A stretch of 64,000 bases of DNA, taken from the NCBI RefSeq assembly GCF_004362015.1, contig NZ_SNWW01000007.1, positions 271,318 through 335,317 of the forward strand, written 5' to 3'. Position 1 is the stretch's first letter. Every line of letters begins with the position of its first letter. The notes below the pieces were generated by a model. The model made no database searches. It was not told where the DNA came from and saw only the letters and a program-made list of their open reading frames with translations. Both the position numbers and the translations under genes were made by a program. Source of the DNA: Flavobacterium chryseum (GTDB lineage: Bacteria; Bacteroidota; Bacteroidia; Flavobacteriales; Flavobacteriaceae). Below are positions 26,153 through 34,800 of this stretch, one piece after another.

Positions 26153-26395
26153 TACTACGAATATTGCATCAAAGTCAATAACTGATAAAGTTCGAAATTA
26201 TCACTATTTAGCCATTTTTTAAACGACCCGTATTTTTATGTTTGTTTTTTTTTATATATCACATTTAATATCGCTTTTTTATAAATATATAACACTTCTG
26301 TAAGAATATTAGATGTTCCAAAAAAAGGTTAACATTTACAAATAATTAAAAAATAATAGCTGAATTAACAGAAACACCTTAAAAAATTCAAATTT

Positions 26396-26414
26396 TAACC
26401 TATAACGGTTTCGT
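26396..26414 (+). promoter_or_regulatory. Shared 19-bp motif, copy 1 of the paralog cluster
   Basis: TAACCTATAACGGTTTCGT lies exactly 35 bases upstream of the TTG -33 element of the first paralog. Matching sequence extends on both sides (about 26387-26425). Confidence 0.75.
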
Positions 26415-26449
26415 AAATGAGAATATAGCACATAAATTGGAAAATAGAG

Positions 26450-26483
26450 TTGTGATAAAAAACCTATTGCTGAAGTAATTTAG
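26450..26483 (+). promoter_or_regulatory. Promoter TTG-N23-TAATTTAG of paralog 1
   Basis: TTG at 26450-26452 and TAATTTAG at 26476-26483, 23 bases apart. The -7 box differs from TAnnTTTG at one position. The same pair with the same spacing precedes paralogs 2 and 3. Confidence 0.65.
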
Positions 26484-26522
26484 CATTATAGAAAACGACT
26501 AATAATTTAAAGAACGATAATA

Positions 26523-26921
26523 ATGAAAAAGATTATAAAATTAAGTTTAGTATGTGCAGTACTTTTTTCAGGAATGAGTACTTATGCAATTGATGGAAAT
26601 GAGGAATTTAACCTTCATGTATTAAAAAACGGAAAAGTAATAACATTTGGTCTTAACCAAGTGCAAAAAGCAAACTTAGCAATATACGATCAGGATGGTA
26701 CTTTATTCTATTCTGAAAGTGCTTCAGGTAAAGATGGAATTTTAAGAACTTTCAGTTTACAGGATTTTCCTGATGGAACTTACTTCTTAGAAGTTGAAGA
26801 CAATGCAAAAAAAGTGAGATATCAAATTAATGTTGATAATGATGTTACAACTTTATCTCCAAAAGCAATTTCTTCAGTTTATAAAGTTGCTGATAAAAAT
26901 ACAAGCGTAGCAGTACGCTAA
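26523..26921 (+). CDS. Small secreted beta-domain protein, paralog 1
   Basis: The 132-residue protein has a signal peptide (LSLVCAVLFSGMSTYA). The mature part is one beta-rich domain: FNLHVLKNGKVITFGLNQV, KANLAIYDQDGTLFYSES, then LRTFSLQDFPDGTYFLEVED and KKVRYQINV. The pattern of IYDQDGTLFY, then a D/E-x-P-x-G-T-Y-F-L turn and a final K-V-x-x-x-I strand resembles the C-terminal sorting domain of type IX secretion substrates, here standing alone. Two closely similar copies follow in tandem. The role is unknown; a periplasmic or surface protein is likely. Confidence 0.8.
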   Translation: MKKIIKLSLVCAVLFSGMSTYAIDGNEEFNLHVLKNGKVITFGLNQVQKANLAIYDQDGTLFYSESASGKDGILRTFSLQDFPDGTYFLEVEDNAKKVRYQINVDNDVTTLSPKAISSVYKVADKNTSVAVR

Positions 26922-26996
26922 AAGAGTTTATACTAGAATACAGTATAAAAATGAGGTTAGATAGTTAGTAAAGTATAAAACAACTTATTGTTTTGA

Positions 26997-27030
26997 AACA
27001 GCTCTTTGTGGTTATTGAGCTGTTTTTTTT
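26997..27030 (+). terminator. Terminator of paralog 1
   Basis: AACAGCTC/GAGCTGTT (26997-27004 with 27017-27024) with a 12-base loop and a T run. The same hairpin and loop recur after paralogs 2 and 3, preceded in paralogs 1 and 2 by the conserved tail GAGGTTAGATAGTTAGTAAAG. Confidence 0.85.
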
Positions 27031-27142
27031 GTGCCTTATTTTTCTGAAAAGCACTTAACAAACAAAATCGACAATATAGAACGCGGATTACGCGGATTCG
27101 CTTTGCGAAATCACGGATTAAAACGGTTTTTTGCCCAATGTT

Positions 27143-27172
27143 GTCATTTCGAGAACGAGATTCGAGCGATAG
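27143..27172. repeat. Decayed family-1 repeat fragment between paralogs 1 and 2
   Basis: GTCATTTCGAGAACGAGATTC resembles one arm of family 1. It sits next to a GCGGATTACGCGGATT direct repeat (about 27080-27115). Confidence 0.4.
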
Positions 27173-27341
27173 CAAACAGACGTAGTAAATCAAATCCAGA
27201 GAACAACTAACCGTTAATCCGGCACAACAATTCACATTTAGTTTTTGTAAGAAAACAAGAATAAACCAATATTTTTAAGTTATCAAAAACGTTGAAAAAT
27301 AACAGCTGAATTAACTAAAACGATAAAAATAATTCAAATTT

Positions 27342-27360
27342 TAACCTATAACGGTTTCGT
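27342..27360 (+). promoter_or_regulatory. Shared 19-bp motif, copy 2
   Basis: Identical to copy 1 and again exactly 35 bases before the TTG element. Confidence 0.75.
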
Positions 27361-27395
27361 AAATGAGAATACAGCATCGAAATTGGCAAATAGAG

Positions 27396-27429
27396 TTGTG
27401 AAGAAACATAGAGTACTAAGGTAATTTAG
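27396..27429 (+). promoter_or_regulatory. Promoter TTG-N23-TAATTTAG of paralog 2
   Basis: TTG at 27396-27398 and TAATTTAG at 27422-27429, with 23 bases between. Confidence 0.65.
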
Positions 27430-27468
27430 CACTATAGAATTAGAGCTATTAATCTAAAAAATAATACG

Positions 27469-27870
27469 ATGAAAAATTTAAAGTTAAGTTTAGTATGTGC
27501 AGTGCTTCTTTCAGGATTAAGTAGTTATGCAATTGACGGAAATGGAGATTTAAATCTTCATGTATTAAAGACAAATGGTAAACTAATCACGTTCGCTATA
27601 AATAAGGTGCAAAAAGCCAACCTGGCAATTTATGCAAAAGATGGTTCTCTTATATATACAGAGAATGCTTATGGTGAAAATGGAATTTTAAGAACTTTTA
27701 GTTTAGAAGAATTTCCGGAAGGAACTTACTTCTTAGAAGTTGAAGACAATACAAAAAAAGTAATACACGAAATTACTATAAATGATTTTTCTACGGTTTT
27801 ATCATCAAAAGCAGTTTCATCTGTAAATAAAGCAGTTCCTGCTAAAAGTACAAGCGTGGCAGCACGCTAG
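27469..27870 (+). CDS. Small secreted beta-domain protein, paralog 2
   Basis: A 133-residue protein clearly homologous to its neighbours over the whole length: the signal peptide (LSLVCAVLLSGLSSYA) is nearly identical, then LNLHVLKTNGKLITFAINKV, KANLAIYAKDGSLIYTENA, LRTFSLEEFPEGTYFLEVED. The C terminus differs most (FSTVLSSKAVSSVNKAVPAK) but keeps the final SVAAR. Upstream motif, promoter and terminator are duplicated with the gene, so the unit arose by tandem duplication of about 0.95 kb. No function known. Confidence 0.8.
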   Translation: MKNLKLSLVCAVLLSGLSSYAIDGNGDLNLHVLKTNGKLITFAINKVQKANLAIYAKDGSLIYTENAYGENGILRTFSLEEFPEGTYFLEVEDNTKKVIHEITINDFSTVLSSKAVSSVNKAVPAKSTSVAAR

Positions 27871-27943
27871 AAAAGTTTATACTCGCATACAGTATAAAAA
27901 TGAGGTTAGATAGTTAGTAAAGTAAAAAACGTTATTGTTTTGA

Positions 27944-27976
27944 AACAGCTCTTTGTGGTTATTGGGCTGTTTTTTT
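27944..27976 (+). terminator. Terminator of paralog 2
   Basis: The same hairpin as after paralog 1 (AACAGCTC...GGGCTGTT, one G-T pair) with a T run. Confidence 0.82.
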
Positions 27977-28165
27977 ATGCCTTTATTTTTCTGATTTACG
28001 ATTCAATTCTCATTTTGTCATTTTATGGTTTTAGAAAGTAAATTCCAAACAACAATACATTCTGTATTTGTAAGAAATAGAAATGAATTTACATTGCCTT
28101 AATTCAAAAGAAACATTAGAAAATAATAACCTAATTAACAAAAACGATAAATATAATTCAAATTT

Positions 28166-28184
28166 TAACCTATAACGGTTTCGT
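28166..28184 (+). promoter_or_regulatory. Shared 19-bp motif, copy 3
   Basis: Identical to the other copies and again 35 bases before the TTG element. Confidence 0.75.
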
Positions 28185-28219
28185 TAATGAGAATACAGCA
28201 TCGAAATCAGCAAATAGAG

Positions 28220-28253
28220 TTGTGAGAATACATCAACCTTATAAGTAATTTAG
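28220..28253 (+). promoter_or_regulatory. Promoter TTG-N23-TAATTTAG of paralog 3
   Basis: TTG at 28220-28222 and TAATTTAG at 28246-28253, with 23 bases between. Confidence 0.65.
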
Positions 28254-28294
28254 CATCAGAGAATTAGAACTATTAATTAAAAAAAACTAATGCT

Positions 28295-28699
28295 ATGAAA
28301 AATTTAAAATTGAGTTTAGTATGTGCAGTACTTTTATCAGGAATGAGTACTTATGCAATTGATGGAAATGAAGATTTTAATCTTCATGTATTAAAGTCTA
28401 ACGGATCGCTAATTACGTTTGCACTTAACAAAGTAACAAAAGCTAATCTGGCAATTTATGATCAGGATGGGACTCTAATTTATTCTGAAAATGCTTCGGG
28501 TAAAGATGGAATTTTGAGAACTTTTAGCTTAGAAGAATTTCCAGAAGGAACTTACTTCTTAGAAGTTGAAGATAATGTAAAAAAAGTGAGACATGAAATT
28601 ACTATAAATAACGGAACTTCTGTTCTTTCAACTAAAGCTGTTTCATCAACTTATAAAGCAGATTTTTCTGCCAAAGATTCAAGCGTAGCAGTACGTTAA
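28295..28699 (+). CDS. Small secreted beta-domain protein, paralog 3
   Basis: A 134-residue protein, closest to paralog 1 (shared SGMSTYAIDGNE signal-cleavage region, LAIYDQDGTL, SGKDGILRTFSL) but with the EEFPEGTYFLEVED turn of paralog 2. The mixture suggests gene conversion between copies. The C terminus ends SSVAVR like paralog 1. It has its own copy of motif, promoter and terminator. Confidence 0.8.
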   Translation: MKNLKLSLVCAVLLSGMSTYAIDGNEDFNLHVLKSNGSLITFALNKVTKANLAIYDQDGTLIYSENASGKDGILRTFSLEEFPEGTYFLEVEDNVKKVRHEITINNGTSVLSTKAVSSTYKADFSAKDSSVAVR

Positions 28700-28761
28700 A
28701 TATTATTTGCCCCAAGCAAGAAAAGATAAGTTAGAAAGTTAGTAAAATGATTGTTATGAAG

Positions 28762-28793
28762 ACAGCTCACTGTGGTTATTGAGCTGTTTTTTT
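28762..28793 (+). terminator. Terminator of paralog 3
   Basis: ACAGCTCA/TGAGCTGT (28762-28769 with 28780-28787) and a T run, the third copy of the same hairpin. The remaining gap up to 29060 shows no gene or recognised motif; the 19-bp motif is absent. Confidence 0.82.
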
Positions 28794-29060
28794 ATGCCTA
28801 ATTTTTACCAAAACCTAAATCGTTTTTGTAATTTGAAAAATTATTCTTAATAAATGAATCAGCCTGATTTTGAAGTTATTAAAAAAATAGAAAATAAAAA
28901 CATCCACAAGCCCAACAATTACGTACATAGTTCAAACAAAGCACAGAAAGAGTTTCAATTCAGCAAGTTAAGTCATTAAAAAATCGATTTTTTTGCACAA
29001 AATTCAATTTGTATTTGTTAGTTTTACGCATCCACGATTAATAATAAAAATTTAAAAAAC

Positions 29061-29453
29061 ATGACAAAATTTACCAAAATGGGCTTAGTTGTTGCCGTAT
29101 TTTTAACAACTATCTTTACTTATGCAATTGACGGAAAAGGGGATTATATCTTGTATATAAAAACCGGAAATGGAAAAGTAGTTAGCTTTACTTTAAACAC
29201 CGTTGAAAAAGCAAATTTCTCAATTTTAGATGAAAACAATACTTTGTTGTATGCAGGAGTTCCATCTTCTGATGAAGACAATTTAGAGGTTTCTAAAACT
29301 TTAAGTTTAGAGGCTTATCCAGCCGGAACTTATTTCTTAGCATTGACTGAGAATGGTAAAGTAGTTAAACACAAATTTACAGTTTCAACTAAAAAAGTAA
29401 AAACAGTTGTGTTAGATGAATCAGTAAACGAAAGTCCTGCATTTCGTCGTTAA
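29061..29453 (+). CDS. Small secreted beta-domain protein, divergent paralog 4
   Basis: The 130-residue protein has the same plan as the three preceding genes (signal peptide VVAVFLTTIFTYAIDGKGDY, then VVSFTLNTVEKANFSILDEN, LSLEAYPAGTYFLALTENGK, KHKFTV) but is much more diverged. It lacks their 19-bp motif and promoter, and it ends with a different terminator, so it is an older duplicate under separate control. Confidence 0.78.
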   Translation: MTKFTKMGLVVAVFLTTIFTYAIDGKGDYILYIKTGNGKVVSFTLNTVEKANFSILDENNTLLYAGVPSSDEDNLEVSKTLSLEAYPAGTYFLALTENGKVVKHKFTVSTKKVKTVVLDESVNESPAFRR

Positions 29454-29473
29454 TCGTTTTTTGCCTCCAAATT

Positions 29474-29506
29474 AAAAGCATCAGCCCCCCGCTGATGCTT
29501 TTTTTT
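29474..29506 (+). terminator. Terminator of paralog 4
   Basis: A perfect 11-bp stem AAAGCATCAGC/GCTGATGCTTT (29475-29485 with 29491-29501), a C-only loop and a T run. Confidence 0.9.
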
Positions 29507-29530
29507 GAATAATACTTTTGAACATTTGTA

Positions 29531-29681
29531 GCGAACAAACCTTTGTAGCTTCCATCAAATGGTCGAATAAGTTTTCGTTTTTAATGGCGGCTTCTTGTAG
29601 TTTGCTTAAATGCTCGTTTACTTTTGCTTCGTGAAATTGATGCAAGTTTTCCAGCATCGTAATTTGATATTGTTTTTCTTC
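29531..29681 (-). pseudogene. 151-bp relic of a second mutase gene (3' part of the IcmF-like gene)
   Basis: Bases 29531-29681 align without gaps to 31940-32090, the end of the mutase coding sequence, with 15 differences by my count (about 90% identity). The fragment has neither start nor the rest of the gene. It ends exactly where a family-2 palindromic element begins (29682). Differences are spread over all codon positions. Confidence 0.85.
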
Positions 29682-29738
29682 CCCCGCTTGTACATATTAT
29701 TTTGGGTTCACGAGCGGGACGCTCGCGCTAGCAGGGGG
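29682..29738. repeat. Palindromic repeat, family 2 (CGAGCG-TCC-CGCTCG type)
   Basis: An outer CCCCCGCT/AGCAGGGGG inverted repeat encloses the inner palindrome CGAGCGGGACGCTCG. Related copies lie at 30059, 60565, 60997 and 62251. Confidence 0.75.
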
Positions 29739-29850
29739 AATAATCTTTTGCTGATTTTGCTTTGTGATGGACGGATTAAAATCCATCCCTACAATATACT
29801 TCGTTCCTCCGGAACTCTTTATAAAATGCCATCAAAATAACCACAATATT

Positions 29851-29945
29851 GTCATTTCGACCGAAGAGAGAAATCACACTCGTAACTCCGCAAAGATTGG
29901 TGACAATTGCTATGCGAAATCTCCTGACTTCGCACACGTTGCTAT
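29851..29945. repeat. Palindromic repeat, family 1, decayed copy
   Basis: A left arm GTCATTTCGACCGAAGAGAG followed by the loop word CGTAACTCCGCAAAG. The right arm is scrambled (GCGAAATCTCCTGACTTCGC). Confidence 0.6.
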
Positions 29946-30058
29946 ATTCCGTGACAATTACATTTTTATTTTTGTACATTATTGGAGGGGGGGTACGAAG
30001 TCGGGAGACTTCGCACAGCAATCAGCTAATTTTATGAATGAAGACTTTGGAGAGCTGG

Positions 30059-30087
30059 GTGCGAGCGGGATACTCACACTAACGGGT
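30059..30087. repeat. Family-2 repeat, decayed half copy
   Basis: GTGCGAGCGGGATACTCACA, then CTAACGGG. It stands at the 3' side of the leftward AbiJ-like gene. Confidence 0.45.
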
Positions 30088-30097
30088 ATATTCGAAA

Positions 30098-30946
30098 TTA
30101 TTTTTCGACCTTTATTTTCAAATAATTGATAAATGCAGAACAAGAAACTAACATAAATTTTGCATCCTCCATAGTAACATTAATATCATCTTCCAATAAT
30201 GAATGTCTTATTCCTCCCGAATCACTTGTATAGCCATAAAGAGATGAAAAAGCACTTTTTAAAGCATTATGAATTTTAAATTTCTTTTCAATTATTACCA
30301 ATGCTTTTCCTAGAGTTGTGTTTGGATCGCCAGTAATTATTATACATAAAGATTCTACAGCAGAAATTGCTTCTTTAATTGAATTTCTAAAATCTGGATT
30401 TTCTCGATTTGCAAAATAGGCAATTGCAGTTTTTAAATGAGTATTTACGGAATCCCATTTTGAAGAATTTGAAACAGCTTCCTCAATTTCAATAATTTCT
30501 TCTTCAGAAGTAATTTGAGCAATATTTGAGTCAACAAGTCTGTATCCAGACATTTCTTTTTTCAATGCAAAATTACACCCTTCAGTAAATCCAAAATTTA
30601 ATGCAATATCTAATTTCGATAGTGCTTCTAGCAAATCATATTTTTCATACCATTCACTTTCAAAATACCACTCTTTTATAAAATCTACCACCCCTTCAAA
30701 ATAAATGTGACCATTGTCATATGATGGAATTTCATCTAATCTTTTTCCGAAAAATTCTATCCACATTACTGTACAGAACTGGCGTTGTATTTCGCTTCTA
30801 TCGAATTGATCTAACTGCCTAAGTTTTTTAATAAAATTACCCAAGATTGTATTCCAAATTCTATTTTCAAGTGCTATATCCATTGATTCAATTTGAATTG
30901 CACTTCTAATTAATGTTTTACCTATTCTTTGAGAAAATTTCATCAT
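30098..30946 (-). CDS. AbiJ-like protein (AbiJ-NTD4 type N terminus, HEPN-like C terminus)
   Basis: The 282-residue soluble protein opens with KFSQRIGKTLIRSAIQIESM and ENRIWNTILGNFIKKL, the pattern of the AbiJ N-terminal domain 4 of abortive-infection proteins. The C-terminal part (about 165-280) is an all-helical domain with HLKTAIAYFANRENPDFRN, AISAVESLCIIIT and YGYTSDSGGIRHSLLE. The G-I-R-H-S motif matches HEPN-type helical domains found in AbiJ and related toxins, many of which are RNases. Abi proteins halt growth of phage-infected cells. Membership is my reading of the pattern, not a database result. The gene lies between repeats in an accessory patch. The first two codons are both ATG, so the start may be 30943. 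Confidence 0.65.
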   Translation of the reverse strand: MMKFSQRIGKTLIRSAIQIESMDIALENRIWNTILGNFIKKLRQLDQFDRSEIQRQFCTVMWIEFFGKRLDEIPSYDNGHIYFEGVVDFIKEWYFESEWYEKYDLLEALSKLDIALNFGFTEGCNFALKKEMSGYRLVDSNIAQITSEEEIIEIEEAVSNSSKWDSVNTHLKTAIAYFANRENPDFRNSIKEAISAVESLCIIITGDPNTTLGKALVIIEKKFKIHNALKSAFSSLYGYTSDSGGIRHSLLEDDINVTMEDAKFMLVSCSAFINYLKIKVEK

Positions 30947-31113
30947 ATAAACAAATTAAAATATTTTACTTTATTAATATCAATTATAACATCTAAAAGT
31001 AATAAAAAATTAAAAAAAGAAGTATCTCTTTTGACGGACAGATATCCTCGCGAACTAAAATCTTATCCTATTATAGATCCATGAAATTCAAAAGCATTTA
31101 GGTTAATCTAAAA

Positions 31114-31713
31114 TTATTTGACACCTATTAATTCTCGAAATTCAGTTGCTAATTCTAATCTTAAATTTTTAATTTCATTTTTTGTTCTTTTTTCAGCAAT
31201 TTTCCATAAATCTAAAGAACTTTGGTTTCCAGGAAAAATCATGTTATTACCTTCAGATTCATACCTTGCTTGATTTTTGGCTTGTAGCATTTGTTCGATT
31301 ACTTCATTATAATTCTCTAAAGCTAAAGAAAGTTTATCACAGAGGCTCTCTGGGAAATATATTCGACTTCTTTCTAATATTTCACAAGTATCTGTATATT
31401 TTTTAATTGCATCTTCATCTCTTTTTTTGTCAGTTGTCCATCCAGATCCCTGAAATATTGTAGTTAAATGTTCTAGTTTTGTTTCTAATTCATAAAAATC
31501 ATGATAAATTATCTGTATAATTTTTGCTCTTTCTTCATGTAGTTTTGAAAACTTAATTTGATGCTCATTTTTTGATATTTCAAGTTGATTTTTATAGTTT
31601 TCCATTATAAGTTCAGAGCCCTTGGCAAGAATAAATTTGCCTAAATAAGTAATTACAAATCCAATTGTGGTTCCTCCAATTGCAAGAGCTAATATTTCTT
31701 TTAACAATTCCAT
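31114..31713 (-). CDS. Membrane-anchored coiled-coil protein, unknown function
   Basis: The 199-residue protein has one N-terminal membrane helix (about residues 7-30: LALAIGGTTIGFVITYLGKF) and then a long helical, coiled-coil-prone region (LIMENYKNQLEISKNEHQIK and onward). It is rich in K, E and L and ends with a helix ATEFRELIGVK. Proteins of this shape occur often in Bacteroidota accessory regions, sometimes beside defence genes, but no function is known. It is 167 bases upstream of the AbiJ-like gene in the same direction, so they may or may not share a transcript. Confidence 0.65.
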   Translation of the reverse strand: MELLKEILALAIGGTTIGFVITYLGKFILAKGSELIMENYKNQLEISKNEHQIKFSKLHEERAKIIQIIYHDFYELETKLEHLTTIFQGSGWTTDKKRDEDAIKKYTDTCEILERSRIYFPESLCDKLSLALENYNEVIEQMLQAKNQARYESEGNNMIFPGNQSSLDLWKIAEKRTKNEIKNLRLELATEFRELIGVK

Positions 31714-31830
31714 ATTTATTAATTAATTTAGTATAACACGAAGATACTTTTTTCTAACAGCTAATATATAGAAACATTTTTCTATAATTTTGAGGAAATC
31801 CGTAAAGCAATAAACTTTTAATAAACAAAC

Positions 31831-31857
31831 AAAAACCTCCCATTTCTGAGAGGTTTT
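31831..31857 (-). terminator. Terminator of the IcmF-like mutase gene
   Basis: On the minus strand AAAACCTC...GAGGTTTT (31832-31839 with 31850-31857), followed by a T-rich stretch. It lies 24 bases beyond the stop codon. Confidence 0.7.
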
Positions 31858-31880
31858 ATATAAATATAAAATAGTAAAAA

Positions 31881-34800
31881 TTACATATTCCTTCTATACT
31901 GTCCGCCAACTTCAAACAATGCCGAAGTAATCTGACCCAGCGAACAAACCTTTGTTGCTTCCATTAAATGATCGAATAAGTTTTCGTTTTTAATCGCTGC
32001 TTCTTGTAGTTTATTTAAATGCTCATTTACTTTTGCTTCGTGAAACTGGTGTAAATTATCCAGCATAGTAATCTGATATTGTTTTTCTTCTTCGGTGGCG
32101 CGAATTACTTCGGCCGGAATTACCGTTGGAGAGCCTTTTGAGCTCAGGAACGTATTTACACCCACAATTGGGAAATCTCCGTTGTGTTTTAACGTTTCGT
32201 AATACAAACTTTCTTCCTGAATTTTAGAACGCTGGTACATCGTTTCCATTGCACCCAGAACTCCGCCACGTTCTGTAATTCGGTCGAATTCCTGTAAAAC
32301 GGCTGATTCTACCAAATCAGTCAATTCTTCGATGATAAACGAGCCCTGAATCGGGTTTTCGTTTTTCGCCAAACCTAATTCTTTATTGATAATCAACTGA
32401 ATCGCCATTGCTCTACGAACTGATTCTTCAGTTGGTGTTGTAATCGCTTCATCGTAGGCGTTGGTGTGCAATGAATTACAGTTGTCGTAAATCGCATATA
32501 AAGCCTGCAAAGTCGTTCTAATATCATTAAAATCAATTTCCTGAGCGTGTAATGAACGTCCGGAAGTCTGAATATGATATTTCAGCATTTGTGCTCTTTC
32601 GTTGGCTCCGTATTTGTTTTTCATGGCTTTTGCCCAAATTTTACGCGCCACACGACCAATAACCGAATATTCAGGATCAACTCCGTTGGAGAAGAAGAAC
32701 GATAAGTTTGGTCCAAAATCGTTGATGCTCATTCCGCGACTTAAGTAATATTCCACGTAAGTGAAACCATTTGAAAGCGTAAAAGCCAACTGCGTAATTG
32801 GGTTTGCTCCCGCCTCTGCAATATGATATCCTGAAATGGAAACCGAATAAAAATTACGAACATTTTTGGTAATAAAATATTCCTGAACATCGCCCATTAA
32901 TCGCAAAGCAAATTCGGTAGAGAAAATACAGGTATTTTGTGCCTGATCTTCTTTTAAAATATCAGCCTGGACCGTTCCACGAACTTGTGATAATGTTTTG
33001 ACTTTTATTTCATTATAAACATCAAAAGGCAAAACCTGATCTCCGGTAACGCCCAAAAGCATTAATCCTAAACCGTTATTTCCTTCCGGTAAATCGCCTT
33101 GGTATTTCGGACGCTCTGTTCCTTTTTCCTTATATATTTTGTTGATTTTGTCTTCAACTTCTTTTTCTAAATCATTGGCTTTGATGTAATATTCACATTG
33201 TTGATCGATTGCTGCATTCATAAAGAAACCCAACAACATTGGCGCTGGTCCGTTTATGGTCATACTTACCGAAGTTAAAGCGTGAACCAAATCGAAACCG
33301 GAATATAGTTTTTTAGCATCATCCAAACAACAAATCGAAACTCCCGCATTACCGATTTTTCCGTAAATATCAGGACGAATATCAGGATCGTTTCCGTATA
33401 AAGTCACACTATCAAAAGCGGTCGAAAGTCGTTTTGCTGGCAATCCCGCACTCACATAATGAAAACGTTTATTGGTTCTTTCCGGTCCGCCCTCGCCCGC
33501 AAACATTCTCGACGGGTCTTCGCCTTCACGTTTAAACGGATACAATCCTGAAGCAAACGGAAATTCGCCAGGAACATTTTCCTGTAAGTTCCAACGTAAA
33601 ATATCGCCCCAGGCTTCATATTTAGGTAAAGCAATTTTCGGAATTTGTAAGTGCGATAAACTTTCAGAATGTGTTGCAATCTTAATTTCTTTATCACGAA
33701 CCTTAAAGCTGTAAACAGGATTTTTGTATTTGTTTACTTTCTCGTCCCAATTCAGGATAATTTCCCAATTGTACGGATCTAAATCCATTTTTACTTTATC
33801 AAATTGATTTAGTAAAAGATTAAGAAATATTCTATTTTCGTCTAATCCTTCGGCTCCGCTCAGGATGACACTGTCTTCGTCAATTCCGGCTTTATTAATT
33901 TGTGGAATTTTCCCTGATACTGATTCAATAGTTTTAAAGATTCCGTATAATTTTTGCGCTACTTTTTGTTGCGAAAGTGCGATTTCATCATAACTTCGGT
34001 TGTTCTCTGCAATTTCAGATAAATAACGCGTTCTGTGTGGCGGAATCACGAAGATTTTTTCGCTCATTTCTCGCGTTATTTGAAAAGTCGAATGCAATTC
34101 TGATTCGGTTTTCTCAACAATTGTATCCATAATCGCTTTATAAAGCGTGTTCATTCCCGGATCATTAAACTGAGAAGCAATGGTTCCGAAAACCGGCATT
34201 TCATCCGGATTTTTATCCCATAAATTATGATTGCGCTGGTATTGTTTTTTTACGTCACGGATTGCGTCTAAAGCGCCTCTTTTGTCAAACTTATTTAAAG
34301 CTACCAAATCAGCAAAATCAAGCATGTCGATTTTTTCTAATTGTGTCGCAGCTCCAAACTCAGGCGTCATTACATATAAGGATACATCAGAATGGTCCAT
34401 AATCTCGGTATCAGATTGTCCGATTCCGGAAGTTTCTAAAATAATCAAATCATATTTGGCTGCTTTTAGAACCTGAATCGCTTCGGCTACATATTTAGAC
34501 AATGCCAAATTTGACTGACGTGTCGCCAACGAACGCATATAAACACGCGGATTATTAATCGCATTCATTCGGATTCTGTCTCCTAAAAGTGCGCCTCCCG
34601 TTTTTCTTTTCGAAGGGTCGACAGAAATTAATCCGATTGTTTTCTCCGGAAAATCAATTAAAAATCGACGAACCAATTCATCAACCAAAGATGATTTTCC
34701 AGCTCCACCCGTTCCTGTAATTCCCAGAACCGGAATTTTAGAATTGGCATTATTAGTATGTATCTGATCGAAAACCGGTTTTGCAATTTCAGGGAAATTC

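Noticed and set aside
26957..27235. Open frame of 92 codons between paralogs 1 and 2
   Set aside because: It covers the terminator and decayed repeats, with no homologous frame in the other duplicated units.
26134..28184. Four identical 19-bp motifs considered as att sites or a mobile element
   Set aside because: Fixed spacing to promoters and the absence of any recombinase favour a regulatory site copied with the gene units.
29610..29840. Open frame of 76 codons on the plus strand
   Set aside because: It is antisense to the mutase relic and runs into the family-2 palindrome.
29764..30129. Open frame of 121 codons in the repeat region
   Set aside because: It runs through three repeat elements, has no coding pattern and overlaps the end of the AbiJ-like gene.
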